Shown: positions 19,034 to 30,874, numbered from the stretch's first letter. The stretch is 34,421 nucleotides of DNA from Nitrospira sp. (GCA_020853775.1 JADYYH010000033.1:1-34421), one strand, 5' to 3'. Program-made: numbers and translations. The notes: generated by a model from the sequence alone, not told the origin.

Positions 19034-19261
19034 AGTGGCGTCCTTTCATGGACAGGTCGGACCCTTACCGGACGGTTGCGGCTCCGGAAAGAAACCAGAC
19101 CCGATCAGGCGGGCCCACGTTCGAGGTTCACTCGCCTCACGCTGGGCGCCCTACAGTACCACGTCTGGCAGGTGGGAAAAAGGGAAGATTCTGACACGAG
19201 AGTCAAAAAGTCGAGGGCGCCGAGATCTCACCACAGAAACATGTACTCGGCCCTAAACCAC

Positions 19262-19291
19262 AGAGGGCGTCGGATCGATCCGACGCCCTCT
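19262..19291 (-). terminator. 30-bp perfect palindrome, probable terminator of the rTCA operon
   Basis: A perfect inverted repeat of 15 bp per arm (AGAGGGCGTCGGATC and its complement) with no unpaired loop bases, 25 bases after the sucD stop. It ends the long leftward operon by position, though the T-run on the minus strand is weak, so termination strength is uncertain. It may also isolate the radical SAM gene from readthrough. Confidence 0.65.
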
Positions 19292-19316
19292 CTTGAATCT
19301 ACATGTGTAGTGTACG

Positions 19317-20189
19317 CTACCGGCCAAGCGCCTTCATCACAGCATGGCCGATTTCGGCGGGATTTTTTACGACCCGAACGCCAGCAGATTCAAGAGCCTT
19401 CATTTTCTCTGTTGCTGTGCCCTTGCCGCCTGAAATGATGGCTCCAGCATGGCCCATACGGCGGCCTGGAGGCGCAGTGATTCCAGCGATAAAACTGATG
19501 ACCGGCTTTTTTACATGCTGCTTGATGTATTCGGCCGCCTTCTCCTCTGCATCGCCACCGATTTCGCCGATCATGACCACAGCCTGGGTTTCGGGGTCCT
19601 TCTCAAAGAGCGGCAGAACATCCACGAAGCCGGTACCGTTGACCGGATCTCCACCTATACCGACGCATGTCGTCTCGCCGAGTCCCAACGTAGAGAGTTG
19701 GTGCACCGCTTCATAGGTCAAGGTCCCGCTGCGAGACACCACTCCGACTACGCCGCGCTTGTGGATGAAGCCCGGCATAATGCCGATTTTCGCTTCGTCG
19801 ACCGTAATGACCCCAGGGCAGTTTGGACCAATCAGACGGACATCACGTCCATGTAGTGCCCGCTTGACTTTCACCATATCATTGACGGGAATGCCTTCGG
19901 TGATGCAGATGATTAATTTCACACCTGCATCGGCGGCTTCCAAAATTGCGTCCGCACAGAAGGGAGGCGGGACAAAAATCAGGGAGGTATCGCAGTCGGT
20001 CTTTTTCACGGCATCGGCCACAGTATTAAAAACAGGTATGCCTTCAACTTCCTGGCCGGCCTTACCGGGCGTGACACCGGCGACCATCTTCGTGCCATAG
20101 GCCTTGCACTGCGTCGCGTGGAAAGATCCCTCCTTCCCCGTGATCCCCTGTACCACCACTCGCGTATTCTTATTGACGAGAATGCTCAC
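19317..20189 (-). CDS. sucD: succinyl-CoA ligase, alpha subunit
   Basis: Alpha subunit, 290 residues, of the enzyme that interconverts succinate plus CoA plus ATP with succinyl-CoA. In the reductive cycle it runs toward succinyl-CoA. The CoA-binding N-terminus ([17 protein letters not shown]) and the phosphohistidine H247 ([13 protein letters not shown]) are present. The start is GTG at 20189 with AAGGTGG upstream; that site lies in a small hairpin (20196-20208). It is separated from sucC by an unrelated 157-residue gene, which is unusual because the pair is normally adjacent. The N-terminus resembles that of AclA in this operon, as expected for related enzymes. Confidence 0.96.
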   Translation of the reverse strand: MSILVNKNTRVVVQGITGKEGSFHATQCKAYGTKMVAGVTPGKAGQEVEGIPVFNTVADAVKKTDCDTSLIFVPPPFCADAILEAADAGVKLIICITEGIPVNDMVKVKRALHGRDVRLIGPNCPGVITVDEAKIGIMPGFIHKRGVVGVVSRSGTLTYEAVHQLSTLGLGETTCVGIGGDPVNGTGFVDVLPLFEKDPETQAVVMIGEIGGDAEEKAAEYIKQHVKKPVISFIAGITAPPGRRMGHAGAIISGGKGTATEKMKALESAGVRVVKNPAEIGHAVMKALGR

Positions 20190-20195
20190 GATGCC

Positions 20196-20208
20196 ACCTT
20201 AACAAGGT
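20196..20208 (-). repeat. 5-bp hairpin over the sucD ribosome-binding site
   Basis: On the minus strand ACCTT-GTT-AAGGT ends 6 bases before the sucD GTG, and its right arm is part of the Shine-Dalgarno sequence. It is short and may be chance, but the position could affect translation. Confidence 0.3.
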
Positions 20209-20223
20209 TAGAATTTGGAATTG

Positions 20224-20697
20224 TTATCTGGCGACCAATTCCAGGAATTGATCGAAATTTCTAAAGCGACGGGCAATTCCTTTTCGCTCGGCTCTTTCAA
20301 CATTGTCCAAGTTAATCTTAGTGTAGCGTCCAAAACCTGATTCCCAATCTTTGCCGGAAATCCAAAAACCATCTACGTAGGTCTTCCCAAGTTGGAGTAG
20401 AACGATACCCCACTCGCAACCTCGCCGCTTATGCATGGCATGAAATCCGGCACTTGGGACGTCCCACCATCCCTCATGCGATGCTAAAGGAGAAATCGCA
20501 ACCTGCTTGCCACCTATTTCCACACAAAAGTAGTTTGTGGAGGCACTCGGTTCTTCGACTATACTCACGCTTCCGTTCTTCCCAAGTGCCTCTGAGAAGC
20601 TGTTGGCATACGCGTGGCTCTTTGACCTTTTAACTGCACGGTCTGACGAACTCTTCGTTGCACTCTCAGAAAGAATCGCCTTAAGATCACTACTCAT
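20224..20697 (-). CDS. unrecognised 157-residue protein between sucC and sucD
   Basis: I do not recognise this gene. It begins 24 bases after the sucC stop and ends 34 bases before sucD, on the same strand, with GGAAAG before its ATG, so it should be transcribed with the operon. The N-terminus is Ser/Lys-rich and polar (1-35). The rest has a compact aromatic-rich core with EGWWDVPSAGFHAMHKRRGCEWGIVLL and YVDGFWISGKDWE, and a basic C-terminus ending RNFDQFLELVAR. There is no signal peptide or membrane segment. It looks more AT-rich than sucC and sucD, suggesting later insertion. A nucleic-acid or nucleotide-handling domain is possible, but I see no motif that proves one. Confidence 0.72.
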   Translation of the reverse strand: MSSDLKAILSESATKSSSDRAVKRSKSHAYANSFSEALGKNGSVSIVEEPSASTNYFCVEIGGKQVAISPLASHEGWWDVPSAGFHAMHKRRGCEWGIVLLQLGKTYVDGFWISGKDWESGFGRYTKINLDNVERAERKGIARRFRNFDQFLELVAR

Positions 20698-20721
20698 TCA
20701 CGTCTTTCCAGCGTTTCTCCC

Positions 20722-21900
20722 CTACGCCGCCTTGCCGGTCAGCTTCACGATTTTCTGCGCCGCTTCCCACAGGTCGTCGGCGACCTCCAGCTTTAGACCG
20801 GATTCTGCCAACAACTTGCGCCCCTCATCTGCATTCGTGCCTTGCAGGCGAACGACTAAAGGCACCGTGATCTTCACTTCCTTGGCAGCTTCGATCACCC
20901 CATGTGCGATTCGCTCGCACCGAACAATGCCGCCGAAGATATTGATGAAAATGCCCTTGACGTTCGGATCCTTGAGCAAAATCCTGAAACCCGCCGCCAC
21001 AGTCTCTTTGGTCGCGCCGCCGCCGACATCAAGGAAGTTTGCCGGTTCACTACCTGCCAGCTTAATGACATCCATCGTTGCCATCGCAAGACCCGCACCG
21101 TTCACCATGCAGCCGATGTTGCCGTCAAGCTTCACATAGTTGAGATTGTTCGCCGTCGCTTCAATCTCCAGCGGATCCTCCTCATTGAGATCCCGCATTT
21201 TCTGCACATCGTCATGTTTGAAAATGCCGTTATCGTCAAAGGACACCTTCCCGTCCAATGCCACCAAAGTCTTTTCCTTGGTGATGATTAGCGGATTAAT
21301 TTCGACAAGTGCAGCATGTTTCTCCATGAACAGACGGTAGAGATTGCCGAGCATCTGCACAAAGGGATTGATGACGGCCGGCTCCATGGTTTGAAGCCCC
21401 AGAGCGAAGGCCACGTTACGTCCGTTATGCCCCTGAAATCCCACCGCCGGATCAATCGCTTCCTTAATGATCTTCTCCGGAGTCTTCTCGGCGACCTCTT
21501 CGATCTCCATGCCACCTTCGGTGCTGGCAATAAAGGTGGGCCAGCCCGTGTCGCGATCTACCAGAATGCTCAGGTAGAGCTCCTTGGCAATATTCGCGCC
21601 TTCCTCAAGCAGCAACCGATGGACCTTTCTACCTTTGGGCCCGGTTTGGTGCGTAATCAGGGTTTTGCCGATCAGCTCCTTGGCGAGACCTGCAACGGTT
21701 CCCTTATCTTTCGTGATCTTGACACCACCGGCCTTACCGCGTCCGCCCGCATGGATCTGAGCCTTAACAACAAAGACCGAGGTGTTCAGTTCATTGGCCC
21801 ACGCGGTCGCTCCCTCGGGCGAGGTAATTTCCTTTCCGCGCGGCACCGGTACCCCGAACTGTGCAAATAACTGTTTGGCCTGAAACTCATGAACGTTCAT
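20722..21900 (-). CDS. sucC: succinyl-CoA ligase [ADP-forming], beta subunit
   Basis: Beta subunit, 392 residues, with an N-terminal ATP-grasp fold (MNVHEFQAKQLFAQFGVPVPRG; KAQIHAGGRGKAGGVK) that binds the nucleotide. The C-terminal ligase domain has the CoA-ligase signature NYVKLDGNIGCMVNGAGLAM and GGIVRCERIAHG. It forms the enzyme with SucD. The gene lies 83 bases downstream of the fumarate-reductase-type flavoprotein gene, consistent with consecutive reductive-cycle steps fumarate to succinate to succinyl-CoA. Length is normal and no key motif is missing. Confidence 0.96.
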   Translation of the reverse strand: MNVHEFQAKQLFAQFGVPVPRGKEITSPEGATAWANELNTSVFVVKAQIHAGGRGKAGGVKITKDKGTVAGLAKELIGKTLITHQTGPKGRKVHRLLLEEGANIAKELYLSILVDRDTGWPTFIASTEGGMEIEEVAEKTPEKIIKEAIDPAVGFQGHNGRNVAFALGLQTMEPAVINPFVQMLGNLYRLFMEKHAALVEINPLIITKEKTLVALDGKVSFDDNGIFKHDDVQKMRDLNEEDPLEIEATANNLNYVKLDGNIGCMVNGAGLAMATMDVIKLAGSEPANFLDVGGGATKETVAAGFRILLKDPNVKGIFINIFGGIVRCERIAHGVIEAAKEVKITVPLVVRLQGTNADEGRKLLAESGLKLEVADDLWEAAQKIVKLTGKAA

Positions 21901-21983
21901 TGAATCCTCATAAGAGCTAATGGCTCATGACAAATAACGTAGCACCTGCAACCGCGGCGAGGCCTCATTGCCCAGCCCCACCA

Positions 21984-23585
21984 TCACTTGTTCGCAGTAC
22001 GTTCTGGTTCTTTGCGCGTATAGGCAGGAAGAATCATCGGAGAGATCACGCCGCTGAAATTGCCGTGTTTCTTGGCCTCGGCACGGAACCGCTGCAAATG
22101 ATTGACCGTGAGTTTCCCTTGCGGCATGGACCCAGCACGCGAGGCGGCCGTCAGGCCTGAACGTTTGCCGAAAACCATTAGATCGAGCAACGAATTGCCC
22201 ATCAATCGATTCCGCCCGTGCAACCCTCCGGATGCTTCTCCCGCAACAAACAAGTTCTTCACATTGGTTTCAGAATTTGAATCGATCTTCACTCCGCCGT
22301 TCTGGTAATGCAAGGTGGGATAGATAAGCACCGGGTCTTTACTGATGTCGATCCCAAACCGTTCGAATTGCATCATCATGGCCGGAAAATGTTTCTCTAC
22401 CGTCCCTGGCCCATGTTCCGCATCGAGCAACGGCGTATCCAGCCATACCCCGATCCTGCCGGACATGGTCCGGATTCCGCGTCCTTCCTCGCACTCTCGA
22501 ATGATCGAGGAGGAAACCACGTCACGCGTATCCAGCTCATTGACGAACCGCTCTCCCTTGGCGTTCACGAGATGGCCTCCCTCTGACCGGATTCCTTCCG
22601 TGACGAGAGCGCCGATCAATTGTTCTGGGTAAACCGCCCCGGAAGGGTGATACTGGAAAGTATCGATATGGTCAAGTTTAGCGCCCATTCGATACGAGAG
22701 ACATAAACCATCTCCGGTAGCGCCGTAGTGATTGCTCGTTGGAAAACCCTGGATATGCAATCGGCCGATCCCACCGGTGGCAAGAATGACTGACTTGGCA
22801 GCCACGACAACCTGCCGGTGGTTGTCGAGATCCTTAAAAATCGCTCCGGTACACTGACCGTGATCGTCACTGAGTAATTCGACAGCGGCGCAGAACTCCA
22901 GAAGCTGAATTTTTTGGTTCAGCACTTCGTCCTTCAGCACACGCATGATTTCAAGGCCGGTGTAGTCCGAGCATGTGAGAAGACGTGGCTTCGAACTGCC
23001 TCCGCCCTTTTTGACATGCAAATTGCCATCAGCCTGCCGATCAAAGAGCACACCAAGCTCAATCAGCCACTTGGCAATCGATGGGCCCTCTTCCACCATC
23101 ACCTTGAGGAGGTCATGGTCGTTTTGCATGTGCCCGCCCTTGAGGGTGTCCAGAAAATGGGTGACCGGGGAATCTTCAGGGGCAACTGAAATTTGCATCC
23201 CTCCCTGGGCCATCACACTATTGGAGTCGCCGAGACGAAGTTTTGTGGCCAGGATCACCTTCGACCCGCTGGCGTGAGCATGAAGTGCTGCAGCACATCC
23301 GGCCCCTCCGCCGCCAATCACCAACACATCTGTCGTGTAGTGGGGTGTCAAGTCGATGTGCTCTTGGATAGAGCTATCGCCTTCGAGTAGCGCCGCCAGT
23401 TCGACGACGGTTTTATCGCCGGCATTCGGCCCAAATTGAATTGGGCGATATGCGCTAGTTCGATAATCCGGGTGATACTTATGAATCAACTGGTCGCGAT
23501 CGGCAGGGGAAAATTTTGGAATGGTCTGCTTGCGACGAACATCTCGGGTTTGGTGAACAATCTGCTGGAGTGCATGAATATCCAT
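21984..23585 (-). CDS. frdA: fumarate reductase / succinate dehydrogenase-type flavoprotein subunit (atypical)
   Basis: A 533-residue flavoprotein. The FAD fold is at 87-100 (DVLVIGGGGAGCAA), preceded by an 80-residue extension not usual in FrdA/SdhA. Catalytic elements are H313 (FQYHPSG), shuttle Arg R333 (TEGIRSEGG), H426 (LHYQNGG) and the substrate Arg in GRNRLMGNSLLD. The covalent-FAD motif reads SNSVMAQGG (121-129), with Asn122 where FrdA/SdhA have His, so FAD is probably held non-covalently. The C-terminal domain after the NSLLDL motif is only about 70 residues. Start: ATG 23585; a GTG at 23609 is possible. It sits between frdB and sucC with no membrane-anchor gene, so a soluble or heterodisulfide/NADH-linked fumarate reductase is likely. 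In this operon the reductive direction fits. Confidence 0.88.
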   Translation of the reverse strand: MDIHALQQIVHQTRDVRRKQTIPKFSPADRDQLIHKYHPDYRTSAYRPIQFGPNAGDKTVVELAALLEGDSSIQEHIDLTPHYTTDVLVIGGGGAGCAAALHAHASGSKVILATKLRLGDSNSVMAQGGMQISVAPEDSPVTHFLDTLKGGHMQNDHDLLKVMVEEGPSIAKWLIELGVLFDRQADGNLHVKKGGGSSKPRLLTCSDYTGLEIMRVLKDEVLNQKIQLLEFCAAVELLSDDHGQCTGAIFKDLDNHRQVVVAAKSVILATGGIGRLHIQGFPTSNHYGATGDGLCLSYRMGAKLDHIDTFQYHPSGAVYPEQLIGALVTEGIRSEGGHLVNAKGERFVNELDTRDVVSSSIIRECEEGRGIRTMSGRIGVWLDTPLLDAEHGPGTVEKHFPAMMMQFERFGIDISKDPVLIYPTLHYQNGGVKIDSNSETNVKNLFVAGEASGGLHGRNRLMGNSLLDLMVFGKRSGLTAASRAGSMPQGKLTVNHLQRFRAEAKKHGNFSGVISPMILPAYTRKEPERTANK

Positions 23586-23653
23586 GGTTTCACTTTCAGC
23601 GCGGAGCACAGTACCCGAGCCATGCGCTCAGAACCGGCTAACGGCACGATGCA

Positions 23654-24364
23654 TTACTTCACGGTCGCACAGTGATCGACCAACTCCTGCTCGTTCATCG
23701 AGAGGACTTTCTTCCACTCGTCATTGAATCGGCCGTCTTGAATTTCTTTGATGCGAATATCAAGGCCCTGTGGCTTGTCGGTAAAATGAGCACCCTGTGC
23801 TCGGCTGACATAGAGGGCCACCAGATTGGGGGCTATGTCGGCAATACAGACGGGTGTGCACATCCCGCACATGACACAGTCCATGAACATTTCTGATACG
23901 CTTTTGAAATCGCCAAAGACCGCTTTCCAGACTCCTTCACGCACGTCAATTTTCTGAGGGCAGGCTTCCGTGCAAGCATTACAGTTCCTGCAGAGCGGCG
24001 CCTCGGGATACAAATTGAAGAGGTCTTGTTTGGGATCTTTCAGCGACTGAATGTCATAAAGTGCTTTGCGGGCTGGAAACGGAGGCATGATGGTAAAGGA
24101 CATGCCGTCTTCAACGGCCATCTGGCACGCCAAACAGGTTCGAACCTTCGGGTCGTCCTTGGTGCGATAATACGTTGCGCAAGCACCACAGAACCCTCCG
24201 AGACACCCCGCACCTCGCACCACTTCTTGGCCGGTGTGCCACAAGGCCTTGATCACGGTGATACCTTCCGGCACTTCGTACTTCTTGCCGGAAATCTCAA
24301 TCGTCACCATTTTGTGGCGCAGTACTTCCGGCTGATCGATCACATTGGTGTCTTCTTGTGCCAT
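23654..24364 (-). CDS. frdB: fumarate reductase / succinate dehydrogenase-type iron-sulfur subunit
   Basis: A 236-residue electron-transfer subunit. The N-terminal [2Fe-2S] ferredoxin domain uses C54, C59 and C62 (GCLGGFCGAC) with C77 or C80 (RTCLAC). The C-terminal domain has two cysteine sets: C125/C128/C131/C135 followed by Pro, and C163/C166/C169/C173. The second set has a full CXXCXXCXXXC, so it may hold [4Fe-4S] rather than the [3Fe-4S] centre of classical FrdB. ATG 24364 follows GAGAG and is preferred over an upstream in-frame start at 24430, which adds 22 unconserved residues. It precedes frdA by 68 bases and delivers electrons to its FAD; the donor is unknown. Confidence 0.9.
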   Translation of the reverse strand: MAQEDTNVIDQPEVLRHKMVTIEISGKKYEVPEGITVIKALWHTGQEVVRGAGCLGGFCGACATYYRTKDDPKVRTCLACQMAVEDGMSFTIMPPFPARKALYDIQSLKDPKQDLFNLYPEAPLCRNCNACTEACPQKIDVREGVWKAVFGDFKSVSEMFMDCVMCGMCTPVCIADIAPNLVALYVSRAQGAHFTDKPQGLDIRIKEIQDGRFNDEWKKVLSMNEQELVDHCATVK

Positions 24365-24449
24365 GGCTCTCTCGTGAGTCGTGAAAAGGTTCGGCGCAAG
24401 AAGGAATTTCTTGTCCTCCTTGCGCCTCACCGGATCAAATCATAACGGC

Positions 24450-26705
<2,256 letters not shown>

Positions 26706-28949
26706 TTAGTTCAAAGCATTCAACGCTGATCCGGCCTTGAACCAGGTGATTTGCTGAGCGGTCATGCTGTGATTCGCCTGAATCTTCACATCACCGCCAG
26801 TCTTATGGATAACGACGATCACAGGTTTTCCTGGCGCCAAGTGGGCTAAGTCCACGACGCTGATGCGATCGTTCTGCTCGATCTTTTCATAGTCCTTGGG
26901 ATCAGCGAACGTGAGCGGGAGAATCCCCTGCTTCTTGAGATTTGTCTCATGGATGCGGGCAAAGCTCTTGGTGATCACTGCCCGCACGTTCAAGAAGCGA
27001 GGAGACATTGCAGCGTGTTCTCGACTGCTACCTTCGCCATAGTTCTCATCTCCCACAACAATGGACCCGATGCCCTTAGCTTTATAGTCCCGCGCAATCT
27101 GAGCCATCGTGAGATTGGAGGCCCCGGTCAGCACATTGGTCCCCTTACCAGGCTCCGACGAAAAGCTATTGTTGGCTCCCAGGAACATATTGTCGCTGAT
27201 CTTGTCCAAGTGACCGCGAAACTTGAGCCATGGCCCTGCCGGCGAAATATGGTCCGTCGTAGTCTTACCTTTGGTCTTGATCAGGAGCGGCAACTTCTCA
27301 AAATCTTTACCATCCCATTTCGGGAAAGGCTGCAACAATTGCAAGCGCTCGCTAGTCGGCGGAATGTCCACAGTCAAGTTCGAGCCGTCCTCTGCTGGCG
27401 CCACGAACCCTTCTTCCCCTTTAGCAAAGCCCTTGGCCGGTAATTCCTCACCCACCGGCGGCTGAAGCTTAAACTCCTTCCCGTCTGCCCCCTTCACCGA
27501 TTGATTCACGGGGTCAAAACCCAAATCACCCGTGATGGCATAGGCGGTCACGACTTCGGGGCTGGCGAGGAAGGACAACGTTTCACTGATACCGTCATTG
27601 CGTCCAGGGAAGTTACGATTGAAGGAGCTGACAATCGAATCCGCACGCCCCTTGACCCCATCCGCCCGCTTCCACTGTCCAATGCAGGGGCCGCAGGAAT
27701 TAGACAACACCGTCCCACCGAGCTTCTCAAACGTCTCCATGAAGCCATCCCGCTTCATCGTGTGATAAATGCGTTCAGAGCCAGGAGAGATCAGAAATGA
27801 AGCCTTCGCTTTCAAGCCGGCATTCAGTGCCTGCTGAGCCACGTGCGCAGAACGGCTGATGTCCTCATACGAGGAGTTCGTACAACTCCCGATCAACGCC
27901 GCCTTCAGTTCAACCGGATACCCTTTTTCCTGGGCCTCAGCTTTTAACTTTGAAATAGGCCGCGCCAGATCCGGCGTGTGGGGGCCGACGACGTGCGGCT
28001 CCAGCTTCGACAGGTCGATCTCGACGATTTGATCGTAGTATTTTTCAGGTGACTGGGCGACCTCAGGATCCGCCACCAGCAGATCTTTGTGTGACTGAGT
28101 GAAGCTGGCCAGATCGGCGCGGTCGGTAATTTTCATGTAGGCCACCATCTTCTCATCGAACGGGAAGACGGAGGTCGTAGCGCCTAATTCTGCGCCCATG
28201 TTGCAGATCGTGCCCTTACCGGTGGCGCTGATGGTTTCAGCACCCGGCCCGAAGTACTCCACAATCTTGTTGGTGCCGCCTTTCACAGTAAGCAGCCCAC
28301 AGAGATAGAGAATCACGTCTTTTGGGGAAGCCCAGCCATTGAGTTTTCCGGTCAGTCGCACGCCGATCAGCTTGGGATGCAGCACTTCCCAGGGAAGGCC
28401 AGCCATGACTTCGCCGGCATCCGCTCCGCCAACACCAATCGCCAGCCCACCCAAGCCACCCCCATTGGGAGTGTGTGAGTCGGTTCCGATGATCAAGCAC
28501 CCGGGAAATGCGTAGTTCTCCAATACGACCTGGTGGATGATTCCGGCACCTGGTTTCCAAAACCCAATGCCATACTTTTTCGCCGCAGAGGCGAGGAAAT
28601 TATAGACTTCTTTGTTCTCGTCGAGCGCGCGCAGGAGATCCTTTTCTGATCCCATTTCAGCACGGATCAAATGGTCACAGTGGATCGTACTCGGCACCGC
28701 CGCCTTTTTCTTGTTGGCTTGCATGAATTGCAGCACGGCCATCTGAGCTGTGGCATCCTGCATCGCCACACGATCGGGCCGAAGCGCCAACATGGCCTTG
28801 CCCCGTTCCCAGTTCTGGCTATCAAAGTTGTCGGCGTGCGAAATAAGTATTTTTTCGGCAAGCGTCAAGCCCCGACCGAACTTCTTCCTGGCCTTGGCAA
28901 AGACATCCGGCATCTTGGCATAGAGTGCTCTGGCTAGATCCATGGACAT
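26706..28949 (-). CDS. acn: aconitate hydratase (mitochondrial-type aconitase)
   Basis: Citrate/isocitrate isomerase of 747 residues. The [4Fe-4S] ligands are C356 ([10 protein letters not shown]), C419 and C422 ([10 protein letters not shown]). Domain 4 carries [20 protein letters not shown], with the active-site Ser/Arg loop. Length and motifs match the mitochondrial-type (AcnA/Aco2) group rather than AcnB. ATG 28949 is chosen because GGAG lies 8 bases upstream; ATG 28943 is in frame. It lies 104 bases after aclA and 27 before icd, linking citrate cleavage with isocitrate formation. No residue known to be essential appears missing. Confidence 0.96.
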   Translation of the reverse strand: MSMDLARALYAKMPDVFAKARKKFGRGLTLAEKILISHADNFDSQNWERGKAMLALRPDRVAMQDATAQMAVLQFMQANKKKAAVPSTIHCDHLIRAEMGSEKDLLRALDENKEVYNFLASAAKKYGIGFWKPGAGIIHQVVLENYAFPGCLIIGTDSHTPNGGGLGGLAIGVGGADAGEVMAGLPWEVLHPKLIGVRLTGKLNGWASPKDVILYLCGLLTVKGGTNKIVEYFGPGAETISATGKGTICNMGAELGATTSVFPFDEKMVAYMKITDRADLASFTQSHKDLLVADPEVAQSPEKYYDQIVEIDLSKLEPHVVGPHTPDLARPISKLKAEAQEKGYPVELKAALIGSCTNSSYEDISRSAHVAQQALNAGLKAKASFLISPGSERIYHTMKRDGFMETFEKLGGTVLSNSCGPCIGQWKRADGVKGRADSIVSSFNRNFPGRNDGISETLSFLASPEVVTAYAITGDLGFDPVNQSVKGADGKEFKLQPPVGEELPAKGFAKGEEGFVAPAEDGSNLTVDIPPTSERLQLLQPFPKWDGKDFEKLPLLIKTKGKTTTDHISPAGPWLKFRGHLDKISDNMFLGANNSFSSEPGKGTNVLTGASNLTMAQIARDYKAKGIGSIVVGDENYGEGSSREHAAMSPRFLNVRAVITKSFARIHETNLKKQGILPLTFADPKDYEKIEQNDRISVVDLAHLAPGKPVIVVIHKTGGDVKIQANHSMTAQQITWFKAGSALNALN

Positions 28950-29053
28950 AGTGAATTCTCCGTCTGTTAGTACGATCTATAGGTTGCGCGCCCAGCGTTC
29001 ATGAGGACGTCGGCTCCAGCCGAGCTTCTCACAAAAACAGGTCACATTTTATG

Positions 29054-30874
29054 CTACTTCAGCGGCGGCACTTCCCGACGCTTAGGGGCCGCATAATTCA
29101 CCAGATAATCGAACAACCGAATCAATCGACTATCTTGACGCTTCTGATCAACCCAGTGACCAATCAACCCGATTGTGCGCGAAAGGATGAAGAATCCGTT
29201 CAAGCTATCGACTGGAAAGCCGATGTCAACCAAAACGGCGGCCATAGTTCCATCGACGTTCAAAATCAGGTTGTCCTTTTTGACGGATGTGACCTTCTCC
29301 ACTTCCAACGCAAAATCCAAGCAAGGCGTCTTAATCTTGAGGCTCTTGACGTAGCCTACCAACTCCTTGACCCGCTTATCCGGATTACGCAAGCTCTTCA
29401 CACGGTGACCGATACCCGGCACCGGCCCATGATTTTTCTTCATGTACGCCAGGAATTCGTCGACCGACATCTTATTGTCGACGGCATACTTGAAGAACCG
29501 TCCGGCATCAGTCACCGCTCCGCCAAAACGCGGCCCGATCATGATCATGCCCGCCGCAACAGATTGCGACAACCCAATGCCTGCACAGGCCGCCAAGATT
29601 GTTGCATACGCACCGCTCACACAAGGGCCATGATCCGCGGAAAGCATCATGATGCGCTTAATGATTTCGGCTTCCTGCTTTGAGATCAATCGTTTGTCCC
29701 ACAGAAGCCCGATGACGTGAGGAATCTCGTAGCCCTTATTGATAAGTTCAGAGGCAGGATATCCGTCGTAGCATGGTTCATCACCACGGTCGTCGCTGAT
29801 TGTCGTGCGAATGAGCGGTGCGACCATGACTTCATCAGCCTTCATCGCCTCTTCAACCGTCTTCGGCAAGCGAGGCAAAACCGCGGGTTCAACAGGAGCC
29901 TTGACCTGCCCAGACTCCAGCAAGTCCTCATATGTTTCCTTGATAGCCGGACCGAGCGCGCCGAAGGTTGGAGGGACCAGTGCGCCGGATTTTTTGAGGG
30001 CATCGGACTTCGACCGAGCGGATCCTTCGCCTTTCATGCCTTCCTTCGCACCGGCATGACCGAACTTCATTCCTTTAGGCAAACTCTCCTGGCAGAAACC
30101 GGACACCACGGCGATCAATTTCACTCGCCGCTTCTTCGCCCCATACCATTCAGCCGCCCGTTCTTCCAGGTCGCCGCCCATTTCGCCCACGATCACAACA
30201 GCTTTGGTCTGCGGATCATTTTCGAACATCTCAAGATAGCTGACGTAATCCGTGCCAGGGTAGGCATCGCCACCAATGCCGATGGCCGTCGTAATGCCGT
30301 CGGCAAATTGGGAGCAGATCCAAATAATTTCGTTGGAAAGCCCACCAGACTTCGTAATAACGCCGAACGACCCTTCTCGATACAGCTTCGAAAGGACGAG
30401 ATTGTCGAATGCGCCGCCGATTACGCCAAGACGGCAGGCGCCTGCTGAAATGATACCGATGGAGGAGGGGCCGTTAAAAACCTTACCCAGCTTGCGGGCA
30501 TGGGCGCCCAGAATCTTCGCATCCTTCTCCGGCACACCTTCGGTGATCATCGAGACCACCTTGATATGCGAATCATCGAGCGCTTCCATTCCGCCCTTCA
30601 TGGCACGATCAGCGCCAATATAGACAAGACTGGTATTAAGCGTGGGGTGATTCTTCGTCGCTTCAGCAATAGACTTGTACACAGGAATAGCGATGAGGCC
30701 GCTGCCGTAAGGGATCTCATTGGTCTTACCGGCGTCGGGTGGATAGACAAATGCCTCGACGTTCAGCGGACGCTTGATGAGATAACAGAACTCGGCCATG
30801 CGGCGGGCCGCGTTGACACCGGCTTGACCACCCTGGATTACCACACGGGTGTCTTTGTTTGCCAGAATACTCAT
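29054..30874 (-). CDS. aclA: ATP-citrate lyase, large (alpha) subunit
   Basis: A 606-residue subunit with an N-terminal succinyl-CoA-synthetase-alpha-like domain (CoA-binding and phosphohistidine H273 in KFGHAGAKEGM) fused to a C-terminal citrate-synthase-like domain with HGPCVSGAYATILAACAG and the catalytic-His region GIGHRVKSLRNPDKRV. Together with AclB it cleaves citrate with ATP and CoA to acetyl-CoA and oxaloacetate, the hallmark reaction of the reductive TCA cycle. The gene order is aclB then aclA with a 42-base gap, as in other two-subunit systems (Chlorobium-type). No frame damage. The N-terminal 15 residues resemble SucD (SILANKDTRVV versus [11 protein letters not shown]), as expected from shared ancestry. 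Confidence 0.96.
   Translation of the reverse strand: MSILANKDTRVVIQGGQAGVNAARRMAEFCYLIKRPLNVEAFVYPPDAGKTNEIPYGSGLIAIPVYKSIAEATKNHPTLNTSLVYIGADRAMKGGMEALDDSHIKVVSMITEGVPEKDAKILGAHARKLGKVFNGPSSIGIISAGACRLGVIGGAFDNLVLSKLYREGSFGVITKSGGLSNEIIWICSQFADGITTAIGIGGDAYPGTDYVSYLEMFENDPQTKAVVIVGEMGGDLEERAAEWYGAKKRRVKLIAVVSGFCQESLPKGMKFGHAGAKEGMKGEGSARSKSDALKKSGALVPPTFGALGPAIKETYEDLLESGQVKAPVEPAVLPRLPKTVEEAMKADEVMVAPLIRTTISDDRGDEPCYDGYPASELINKGYEIPHVIGLLWDKRLISKQEAEIIKRIMMLSADHGPCVSGAYATILAACAGIGLSQSVAAGMIMIGPRFGGAVTDAGRFFKYAVDNKMSVDEFLAYMKKNHGPVPGIGHRVKSLRNPDKRVKELVGYVKSLKIKTPCLDFALEVEKVTSVKKDNLILNVDGTMAAVLVDIGFPVDSLNGFFILSRTIGLIGHWVDQKRQDSRLIRLFDYLVNYAAPKRREVPPLK

Noticed and set aside
19100-19160. tRNA-like T-arm sequence (GTTCGAGGTTCACTC)
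   Set aside because: No matching acceptor or anticodon stems could be drawn around it.
19034-19261. possible cobalamin riboswitch before the B12-domain radical SAM gene
   Set aside because: No B12-box-like sequence was found on the minus strand in this leader.
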